From the NCBI GenBank assembly GCA_958296175.1, contig OY282448.1, positions 1,860,472-1,924,471 of the forward strand: a DNA stretch of 64,000 bases. The letters are read 5' to 3'. The translations under genes and the position numbers were made by a program. Numbering within the stretch: the first letter of the stretch is position 1; every line of letters starts with the position of its first letter. The stretch is from an uncultured Chloroflexota bacterium (lineage in GTDB: Bacteria > Chloroflexota > UBA11872). A model generated the notes under the pieces. That model saw only the letters and a list, made by a program, of their open reading frames with translations, did no database searches and had not been told where the DNA came from. Shown here piece by piece: positions 1 to 7,335 of this stretch.

Positions 1-1
1 C

Positions 2-256
2 GCCGACCCCGACGAGCTCCACGACCTTGCCCCCGCCCGTCCCGAGATAGTCCGCCGTCTGGACGCCCGCCTCGAATCCCTGGTCGACGTAGATCAGGCC
101 GACGCCCGCGCCAAAGCCGACGACCGACAAAACTTCCTCGCCTGGCGCAGCTCCCTCGCCCCCGCCGAATATCGACAAGCCATGGCCGCCGCTCACCAAG
201 GCGCCTGGACCCCCCGCGACGACGCCCGCATCGACGCCTGGCTCGAACAGACCTAG
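2..256 (+). CDS. Sulfatase, C-terminal end (partial)
   Basis: The frame is open from the left edge of the window to a TAG at 254-256. It encodes the last 84 residues of a protein whose start lies outside the window. The opening residues ADPDELHDLA match the conserved tail motif of arylsulfatase and choline-sulfatase proteins (DPxEL.NLA), where the chain turns into the small C-terminal subdomain. The catalytic Cys/Ser region would lie upstream, so substrate and activation type cannot be judged. The tail is rich in Asp, Ala and Arg and ends without any membrane segment. Assignment to the sulfatase superfamily rests on this tail only. Confidence 0.7.
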   Translation, partial: ADPDELHDLAPARPEIVRRLDARLESLVDVDQADARAKADDRQNFLAWRSSLAPAEYRQAMAAAHQGAWTPRDDARIDAWLEQT

Positions 257-279
257 CGCGCGGGTACGCCCCCACCACC

Positions 280-303
280 ATTCCGGCGCAGGCAGGAATC
301 CAG
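280..303. repeat. REP-like inverted repeat
   Basis: ATTCCGGCGCAGGCAGGAAT followed by CCAG forms an imperfect inverted repeat. It matches, in reverse orientation, the elements at 2771-2798, 24871-24900 and 41996-42075 (CTGGATTCCGG...GGAATGA). It is a dispersed short palindrome lying 24 bp after the sulfatase stop, where it may also act as a transcription end. Confidence 0.55.
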
Positions 304-493
304 CCGCAGTCCGAGCGTGCAGGAAAGTCGGTGCCCTGCTCTGTTTCGCACCCACGCACGCCCAAGCGTCTCGCGGTGCGGCAGAGCCGCCATGTCGTAT
401 ATTGGGAGGCGTCCGCGGGCGTTGCGGCTTGCCAACCTGCGGGACTCGCCTTGCCGCGCCTCTCTCGTTGATCGACGCCAACTGGGGGTATCC

Positions 494-2071
494 GTGAGTG
501 CTCGGAAAGCCAGCCAAGACTTTCCTGGCGAATACCACCTGGACGTCGAAGACTTCGGGCCGATCGTCAAGGCTAGTGTGGACCTGCGGCCACTGACGGT
601 ATTCATTGGTCCGAGCAACACGGGGAAGTCCTACCTCTCGATCTTGGTGTATGCGTTGCATCAGTGTTTTGGTGACAGAGATATTGCGCCGTATGGGCGC
701 CAGACGCGCTATAGGAATTATTTCCATCGATCGATATTCAGCTCGATGCTTGAAGCCAATAAATATCCCCCTGGAATGTTGGAGACGTTTGGAAATTGGC
801 TGTCGCAGCAAGTCGATGCAAAATCCCAGACCTTCTTGCCGAAAGACGTGGATGCACATATACGCAAAGTATTTGAACAGGTGGCGGAGCTCAGCCATTA
901 CTTCGAGCACGAAATCGGTCGTTGCTTTGGCGTTGACAATCTGAGTTTGTTGGTGAGGATATCGAGCTCATCTTCGTGCGCAAAAGCCGAGCTGTCCATT
1001 CCCCGATCGGGCAGTGATAGTGCAATTAAATATGGGATAAATATAGACGAGAATGGCGCTCGATTCTCAGGTAAGATTGGCGGTTCTGAACCACTCTCCA
1101 TTGAGACAGAACACCTATCGGGCCTTGGTGATCTTGTTTCACATTTCACCCAAAATTATTCACTACGAGGCGTTGAAGACGTTGAAGAAGGTCAAGGTCT
1201 GAAAATTTTGTTTGCTAAGACAGCTGAAGAGATCTTTCATTCTTTGCTTAATCCTCTGTATCGTAATGCATACTATTTACCAGCTGATCGTACCGGAGTG
1301 ATGCACAGCCATCAAGTCGTGGTGAGCACGTTGGTACAGAATGCTGCGACCGCCGGACTTCGCCCATCGGCCAGTATTCCTATCCTGTCTGGGGTATTGG
1401 CTGACTTCTTGAGCCAATTGATCGAGATGAGTGGAGGACGAGATCGTATCCAAACAGGACTGCGTCGCAGTGCTGCGCGGTTGGCTGACGGATTGTCAAA
1501 ACGTCTGGAGCAAGACGTTCTCAAGGGCGCCGTGCGTCTGAATGACGCGGCGGGCGAATACCCGAGTTTCGATTATCGGCCGGAAGGCTGGGACAAGAGC
1601 TTGCCGTTGATGCGCGCCTCTTCGATGGTGTCCGAGCTTGCGCCAGTCGTGCTGTATCTGCGGCACCTGGTGGGGCCGGGAGATATCCTGATTATCGAGG
1701 AGCCAGAGTCGCATCTGCATCCGGCAATGCAGGTCGAGTTTACGCGGCAGCTTGCGGCGGTCGTGCGGGCTGGTATCAGAGTGATCGTTACCACGCATAG
1801 CGAATGGCTGCTTCAGGAGCTTGCCAATCTGGTGCGCTTGTCGCAAGTTTCTGAAGCAGAGCGAAGCAAAATTGCTGGCGGTGACGTTGCGCTCGATACA
1901 ACCCAGGTGGGTGCGTGGCTGTTCAAGCCGGATGCGTCTGGTGAAGGTTCGACCGTGAGCGAGATTGGCCTCGATGAATCCGGTCTCTATCCGTCCGGAT
2001 TCGACGATGTCGGCATTGCGCTTCACAATGACTGGGCTGAGATTTCCAGCCGTATTGGAGGCGGCGTGTGA
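494..2071 (+). CDS. AAA/ABC-type ATPase (OLD-like, no TOPRIM seen)
   Basis: Predicted 525-residue soluble P-loop ATPase of the AAA_21/OLD type. Walker A GPSNTGKS lies near residues 39-46, Walker B with a following acidic pair (LIIEEPESHLHP) near 395-407, and a switch-like TTHSEWLL just after. No C-terminal TOPRIM nuclease domain is visible, so it differs from classical OLD and GajA. The frame is open from 317, but GTG 494 is preferred: it follows a GGGGG stretch, and the residues upstream are Arg/Cys/Ser-rich like spurious high-GC translation. Codon use is clearly more AT-rich than in neighbouring genes, pointing to transfer. It overlaps the next gene by 4 bp, so the two are probably translated together. 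A role in DNA or phage defence is inferred from the partner gene and the restriction gene beyond it. Confidence 0.75.
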   Translation: MSARKASQDFPGEYHLDVEDFGPIVKASVDLRPLTVFIGPSNTGKSYLSILVYALHQCFGDRDIAPYGRQTRYRNYFHRSIFSSMLEANKYPPGMLETFGNWLSQQVDAKSQTFLPKDVDAHIRKVFEQVAELSHYFEHEIGRCFGVDNLSLLVRISSSSSCAKAELSIPRSGSDSAIKYGINIDENGARFSGKIGGSEPLSIETEHLSGLGDLVSHFTQNYSLRGVEDVEEGQGLKILFAKTAEEIFHSLLNPLYRNAYYLPADRTGVMHSHQVVVSTLVQNAATAGLRPSASIPILSGVLADFLSQLIEMSGGRDRIQTGLRRSAARLADGLSKRLEQDVLKGAVRLNDAAGEYPSFDYRPEGWDKSLPLMRASSMVSELAPVVLYLRHLVGPGDILIIEEPESHLHPAMQVEFTRQLAAVVRAGIRVIVTTHSEWLLQELANLVRLSQVSEAERSKIAGGDVALDTTQVGAWLFKPDASGEGSTVSEIGLDESGLYPSGFDDVGIALHNDWAEISSRIGGGV

Positions 2072-2547
2072 ACGGGATTCTTCAACGAGTTCGTGCTAAC
2101 GTGGGTGACGAGTGCATCGCTTCGTGTATTCACAAGGAAGGCTGCCGTGTACTTTTGAACAGCGCACCGCGTCCTCGTCTGATCGTAGATTTGGACGGGC
2201 CGGGATCGCCGCTTGGTCTAGGCCCGAGTGATGTGCGCTGCGATTATTTGTTCGTCGCCAACGATCCATCCGGCTATGGTTGGGTGGCGCCTCTGGAGTT
2301 GAAGAGCGGTCGGTTTCGCACAGATAAATTTGTCCAGCAAATTGAGGCAGGCACCCGGGCCGCAGAGAAGATTATTCCCTCGAGCGCGACAGTCAGGTTT
2401 CGTCCTATTGCTGTTTATGGCGGTGTGTTGCATAGTGCTGAACGGTACGGATTGAAACGTGAAAGCAGCCGCGTGGTGTTTCACGGAATACGAGAGCCTC
2501 TTCGCTTGATCAAGTGTGGTGACGAGTTGACCAAAGCGCTTCTGTAG
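2068..2547 (+). CDS. Small putative PD-(D/E)XK-type nuclease partner
   Basis: A 159-residue protein starting at a GTG that overlaps the ATPase stop (GTGA), a strong sign of coupled translation. I do not recognise a named family. Around residues 50-80 an Asp (in CDYLFV) is followed on the next strand by LELKSGR, which fits the D...ExK metal-binding core of PD-(D/E)XK nucleases. It has no signal peptide or membrane helix. Like the ATPase it is AT-richer than the surroundings. The most economical reading is a two-gene effector in which the ATPase controls a small nuclease. Only the motif and the gene pairing support this, and the protein could instead be a non-catalytic nuclease-fold partner. 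Confidence 0.55.
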   Translation: MNGILQRVRANVGDECIASCIHKEGCRVLLNSAPRPRLIVDLDGPGSPLGLGPSDVRCDYLFVANDPSGYGWVAPLELKSGRFRTDKFVQQIEAGTRAAEKIIPSSATVRFRPIAVYGGVLHSAERYGLKRESSRVVFHGIREPLRLIKCGDELTKALL

Positions 2548-2770
2548 ACATATTCGTTCCTGGACTCTGCGACACATAGCGCAGCTTCGAGGCGCTGTTT
2601 CGCTTTCCGCTGTCAGTCGCGCTGCGGCCTGGATGGCGGCTCGGCTGGACCATGCTTCGAGGGTGTTCGAATTCGTTTCCCGGGCGCCCCCATTTGTGAG
2701 CCTTGCAAGGGTCCGTGCCGAGACGGTTCGTGAGCGCCCCTGCGCAACCCCATGCCGAACCTGTCCTCTT

Positions 2771-2798
2771 CTGGATTCCGGCATTGGCTGGAATGAAT
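2771..2798. repeat. REP-like inverted repeat
   Basis: CTGGATTCCGGCATTGGCTGG followed by AATGAAT is a copy of the dispersed palindrome family, with arms GGATTCC and GGAATG. It lies in the 268-bp gap between the small nuclease-like gene and the stop of the restriction enzyme, two genes that converge. I see nothing else in that gap. Confidence 0.55.
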
Positions 2799-2815
2799 GG
2801 TGTGCGGCCGATGCG

Positions 2816-5800
2816 CTACGGGGTTACTTCGGTGTTGGTGTCGCCGGCGGAGAGGGCGTTTATGTAGGCTAGGATTAGGTCGCGGGTTAGGTAGCGGCCG
2901 GACTGGGACTCGTCTTTGCGGCGGACGATGGGGAACGTGTCCAGCACGTAGGCCGCGTCGTCCCGTTGCAGGCCGTAGAGGTGGAAGTAGAGCGCGTCCA
3001 GCCGTGCGCGCAGATGGCGGCGCTCGTCCTGGTTCCAGACGAACGGAGGCCCCGTGTACCCCAGGCCGCGGGCGAAGGGCGCCATGTCGTGCGAGGTGTA
3101 GGTGAGCCTGAGCACGTGGCCGCAGACGAGCTCGCGGGCGGTCGTGTTTCCGAATCGCCGCTCGTAATCTTCAGGCGCGATGACGGGGAGTTGCTCGAGG
3201 ATGTACCAATTCACGTGTGTTCCCTGCACTTTGTGCCGGGCAATGAAGTCGAAGCAAGCAGCATTCAGATTTGCCGTCAGACAGGCGGATTCCTCCGCCC
3301 CGAAGATCACGCCTGTCCCGGAGCCCGGCGTCACGTCTGTAGGTGAAGATAGGTCGTTGTGAAGTAGAGGAACGGTGTTTCCATAACCCGCCCACGGGAC
3401 GATAGACGCGACGACGGTTCGCTCGTTCGTTGGATTCGTAATGTCGCGGAATCCCAACGTATATCCGACGCGCCGCGGAAAGGACGACTCGACCTCGCGG
3501 GCCGGAACCCAGTATTGGGGCTGAGGCAGAAAGTCAGGGTCACGGTGCTGTGCGTCCTCGACGTCTTCGCTCACGTAAGGGTTGTGCACGCTGCGCGGGT
3601 TGACGCGCACCGAGCTTGCGCGGTGGTCGAACTGCCAGATCATGCGGCCCTGATACAGGGGCAGATAGAGATCGACCTTCCCCCGCCGCCAGCGGTTGCC
3701 GTGCACGGGATAGAAGCCGTCGGCGTCCAGCTGCGCCGCCGTTCGGAACAGATGCGAGTCGTTGGTCATGTCGAGCATCCGTACGTACTTGACCGGCCAG
3801 GTTTTGCGCTCGCCGCCGTCGGAGCGGTCTACCAGCACCGGGTGCCGCTCGTAGACGCCGCGGGTGATCTCGGCGTCGCGGCGGGTGCGGAAGACGGGCG
3901 CGGCGCCGGTGTTGGGGTTCACGCGCGCAAAGTCGTCGGGCGACAGCGCAAAGCAGCGGTCCGCATCGCCTATGGTTTCGGTATCGCGCAAGAAGAACGC
4001 GCAGCGGGTGTCGTCGAACTTCCGCCGCTCGCCGCCGACGATCAGGGCGCAGAACTTGAATGAAGCATGGACGTCCTTGAAGAAGATCTTCTTGTTCTCG
4101 AAGTCGAACAGGCCGCCCAGGCGCCCGCTGGTCGACACGGACCTGAAGAAGCGCGCGGCGGTCTTGTCGGCGTAGATGCCGGAGGGCGTGAGCAGTCCCA
4201 CCAGGCCGTCGGGCTTGACCAGGCGCAGGGCGCGTTCCACGAACAGCGCGTAGAGATTGATGTCTCCGCTGCCCAGCAAGGGGTAGTGGCCCGACCCGCG
4301 AACCATCTGGCCCAGCCGCTCGGCCCGTTCCTTGGCGGCGTCGAAGTCGGCGGCCAGGGATTGGGGAGCGCCGCTGGCGGGGCCGTGCGGCGCGGCGTCG
4401 TCCGTCGGTGGGGGCGCGGTCTGGAGGTCTGGGGCCGGGGGCGGCGTTTCCCGCAGCCGCGCGATGGCGGCTTTGCGCGCGGCCGCGGTGGGCGCGCCGG
4501 CAATGGCCGCGTCGCGCGTGGCGAACCATTCCACCTCTTGCAGCTTGATGCGGTCCCAGGGCGGGTTGCCGATCACGGCGTCGAAGCCGCCCGGCGGCGC
4601 GTCGTCCAGCCAGGTGGACCAGACGCCGGGGAAGGCGGCTTCCCAGTGCAGAAAGTCCTCGCGGCGGGCGGCGGCGGCGGCGTCGCGCCAGAGCCGGCCG
4701 ACCGGAGACAAGGAGGCTTCGCCGCTGGCGGCTGGCGGCTGGAGGCCGCGGGCCAGCAGCGGAACCAGGGGCGTCCGCCGCGCCGTCAAGGCTTCGCCCA
4801 GCGGCGCCTCGAACGCCGCGCGCTGGCGCACGCGCATGCCCGCGGTCAGCCAGCGCAGGCCGCAGAGCACGTCTAGCATGGCGCGCAGATCGGCGGTGGC
4901 GGCTTCCGCCTGGCGAAACAGCGCGTCGGATTCCTGAACTTCGCGCAGGTCGGCGTCGGCCAGGAGTTCGATGCGGCGAACGCCGTCCGCGGCGGCTTTT
5001 ATCCCGGCAATGTCGCTGTCTGCAAACAGCGCGCCTCCGCGGCCCGCCGCCGTGCGCAGCCGCTGCACGTCCCGCCGCGCGTCCGCCGTCCACAGCCCAA
5101 GCAGCGAGTCGCCGCGGCGCAGGTGGTGGTCTAGAAACGAGAGCGGCGCGCCCGCGGTGAAGCTGTGCAGCCACAGCGACACCTTGGCCAGTTCCACGGT
5201 CAGGGGGTTTTTGTCCACCCCGTAGATGCAGCGCTTGAGCACCAGGCGGCGCACGATGGCCTGGTCGGTCAGCTGGGTCTCGTCCAGCGCCCAGTCCGCG
5301 TCCTTCGCCCGCTGCGTGATGTCGGCGCGGATGGCGGCCACGCGCTCGACCAGCGGCGATTCGTATGCGTCGTCGTCGTCCAGCCAGTCCGGCACCGTTG
5401 GCGCGTATTCCAGCAGGTCCATCACGGCATCTACCAGGAAATCGACGGCCGAGACCAGGAAGTGGCCGCTGCCCATGGCGGGGTCGAGCACCTTGAGCTC
5501 CAGCACGGCCTCGGCCGGGTCCAGCCGGCGCAGGTCGGCTTTGCGGTCGGACTTGCGCCGGCGGTCGTGCTTGAGTTTGGCCGCCTTGGTCTCGAAGGCC
5601 TGCCGCCGCGCGTCCACCAGCGGCTTCAGGGTCTGGTCCACGATCAGGTCGACCAGCGCCTGCGGGGTGTAGAAGCTGCCGCTGTCCTTGCGCGCGTAGG
5701 GGTCCAGGCGGATGGTGATGCGGCCGGCGGCGCCGCGCACGGGCAGGCGCTCCAGCAGGCGCTCTTCGATGGAGCCCAGCTGCTGGACGGACATGTCGCG

Positions 5801-7045
5801 GTAGTTGACGAAGCGGCGGCGGCCGTCCGTTTCGGTGTGGCTCAGGTCGTGGATGACGGGCGCGAAGGCCGCGTCGGGCAGGCGGGCCGCATCCAGCAGC
5901 GGCGCGGCGGCCGGCGCGAACAGGCCGCCGTTGTAGGGCGGCAGACGAATGGAGGCGTCGCCCTTGTCGATGATGCGGCACAGCGTGGTCACGTGGTCGT
6001 AGTAGCTGGCGGCCTGGGCCGAAAAGGTGTCGCCGTCGTTCATGCGCCGCGCGACGTCGTCGCGCACCCGCCTGCGCAAGCTGTATTCGTCATAGGTGTC
6101 GTCGTCGACGGGCAGCAGCCCGCGGTCTTCGGCGAAGAACACGAAGAGCAGCCGGTAGAGCAGGATCAGCGCCGCCTGGCGCACGTCGGCCAAGGCCGCC
6201 TGGGGCTGCGCGTGCGACAGCGCTTGGGCCAGCTGGGGAAAGACGCGCTGGAACACCACATCGGACACGTCCTGCGCCACGCGCTGCTCGTAGCGCCGGC
6301 CCTCGGCCAGCGCGGTGTCCAGAAAGGCGGCCGCGGCGCCGGGCCGGCGCACGAAGGCCGCGCGGCGGAAGAGCAGATAGAAGCGGCGCAGCGCTTGGCT
6401 GTCGTCGGCCGCGGCGGCGGCGGCCAGCCGCGCCAGGTCGGTCTCGAAATAGCCGCTGGCGCGCGGGCGCGCGCGTTGGTCGTAGAGCCGCCACACCGCG
6501 CCGTTGGTCAAGATACCCCAGCGCGGCCCGTCCAGGCCGGTCGACGGCGGCGTCAAGTAGCGGAGCATCTGGCCGTGCGGGGTCGGCCCGCGGGGGCGCT
6601 GCAGGCCGGCCGCGGGCAGGTTCACGAACGCGAACTGCCCAGCGTCCGCGGCCCCGCCGCGCACGTCCAGCGGCCGGCCGAAGCGCTTGCTTTCGACGAT
6701 GGCCAGCGCGCGCGCAAACCGCCGGTCGCGCGGCCGCGCCACGGCCAGCGCCCTGGCATCCTCGTCCGCAAACAGCAGCAGGTCGGGCACGTCCTCGCCC
6801 CGCGCCGTGCCTTGCTGCGGCAAGTGGTCGGTCCAATCCAGCAGCTGCAGTATCGGCAGGATCAGATCCTGCTCGGTTTGGGCTTCGTTGGGGTTCTGGG
6901 ACTGGCCGATGTCCTCGAACAGCCGGCGCACGTCGCTGCGAAACTCGGCAAACGCCGCCGCCTGCGTCCGCATGTGGGTGCGCCACTCCTGCGTTGCGGC
7001 AATGCCTTCGGTCAGGAAGTACTGGGTAAAGAGCTGCCCTTGCAC
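2816..7045 (-). CDS. Single-chain restriction-modification enzyme (Eco57I/type IIG-like)
   Basis: A 1409-residue fusion. The N-terminus carries a PD-(D/E)XK nuclease core: PD at 87-88 and ESK at 118-120 within IVESKRFGRPLD. The middle holds an N6-adenine methyltransferase: motif I DPAMGSGHF near residue 520 and catalytic NPPW near 826 (IGNPPWDRIKLQEVEW). The last about 400 residues would contain target recognition. Enzymes with this layout cut and methylate as one polypeptide, using S-adenosylmethionine for the methyltransferase. It is also close in design to BREX PglX-like methylases, but those lack the N-terminal nuclease motif. No separate specificity subunit or helicase flanks it. It converges on the ATPase/nuclease pair, so the two units are independent but lie side by side as a small defence block. 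Confidence 0.85.
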   Translation of the reverse strand: MQGQLFTQYFLTEGIAATQEWRTHMRTQAAAFAEFRSDVRRLFEDIGQSQNPNEAQTEQDLILPILQLLDWTDHLPQQGTARGEDVPDLLLFADEDARALAVARPRDRRFARALAIVESKRFGRPLDVRGGAADAGQFAFVNLPAAGLQRPRGPTPHGQMLRYLTPPSTGLDGPRWGILTNGAVWRLYDQRARPRASGYFETDLARLAAAAAADDSQALRRFYLLFRRAAFVRRPGAAAAFLDTALAEGRRYEQRVAQDVSDVVFQRVFPQLAQALSHAQPQAALADVRQAALILLYRLLFVFFAEDRGLLPVDDDTYDEYSLRRRVRDDVARRMNDGDTFSAQAASYYDHVTTLCRIIDKGDASIRLPPYNGGLFAPAAAPLLDAARLPDAAFAPVIHDLSHTETDGRRRFVNYRDMSVQQLGSIEERLLERLPVRGAAGRITIRLDPYARKDSGSFYTPQALVDLIVDQTLKPLVDARRQAFETKAAKLKHDRRRKSDRKADLRRLDPAEAVLELKVLDPAMGSGHFLVSAVDFLVDAVMDLLEYAPTVPDWLDDDDAYESPLVERVAAIRADITQRAKDADWALDETQLTDQAIVRRLVLKRCIYGVDKNPLTVELAKVSLWLHSFTAGAPLSFLDHHLRRGDSLLGLWTADARRDVQRLRTAAGRGGALFADSDIAGIKAAADGVRRIELLADADLREVQESDALFRQAEAATADLRAMLDVLCGLRWLTAGMRVRQRAAFEAPLGEALTARRTPLVPLLARGLQPPAASGEASLSPVGRLWRDAAAAARREDFLHWEAAFPGVWSTWLDDAPPGGFDAVIGNPPWDRIKLQEVEWFATRDAAIAGAPTAAARKAAIARLRETPPPAPDLQTAPPPTDDAAPHGPASGAPQSLAADFDAAKERAERLGQMVRGSGHYPLLGSGDINLYALFVERALRLVKPDGLVGLLTPSGIYADKTAARFFRSVSTSGRLGGLFDFENKKIFFKDVHASFKFCALIVGGERRKFDDTRCAFFLRDTETIGDADRCFALSPDDFARVNPNTGAAPVFRTRRDAEITRGVYERHPVLVDRSDGGERKTWPVKYVRMLDMTNDSHLFRTAAQLDADGFYPVHGNRWRRGKVDLYLPLYQGRMIWQFDHRASSVRVNPRSVHNPYVSEDVEDAQHRDPDFLPQPQYWVPAREVESSFPRRVGYTLGFRDITNPTNERTVVASIVPWAGYGNTVPLLHNDLSSPTDVTPGSGTGVIFGAEESACLTANLNAACFDFIARHKVQGTHVNWYILEQLPVIAPEDYERRFGNTTARELVCGHVLRLTYTSHDMAPFARGLGYTGPPFVWNQDERRHLRARLDALYFHLYGLQRDDAAYVLDTFPIVRRKDESQSGRYLTRDLILAYINALSAGDTNTEVTP

Positions 7046-7335
7046 GGCGAGGTCTTAGCTGACGCCGAGCGTCCCCGGGCGCGGACGGCCAGCGGATCGG
7101 CGCGGCTGGCGTCGGCGTTCCCAGGCGCGGCGCCGGAAGCCCGCGGCGGCGAACGTCGGTCGAACCATGAACGGGCAGTGTGCACGACGGCGGGCGGTTC
7201 GTGCACCGAATCTGCCCGCACGACGGCGCGCGCGAGGTGCACGTGCCCCCGCCAGGCTGGCGGCGTTGACGCGGCGGCGGAGTAGGCTGACTATCCGTAA
7301 CGGGCAGAGGCGCCAGGGATGACGGGGAGCGCGTG

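Noticed and set aside
5165..7285. Long plus-strand open frame (706 codons) opposite the restriction gene
   Set aside because: It is a GC-driven shadow. The minus strand encodes clear methyltransferase and nuclease motifs, and this frame reads as Arg/Gly/Gln-rich noise.
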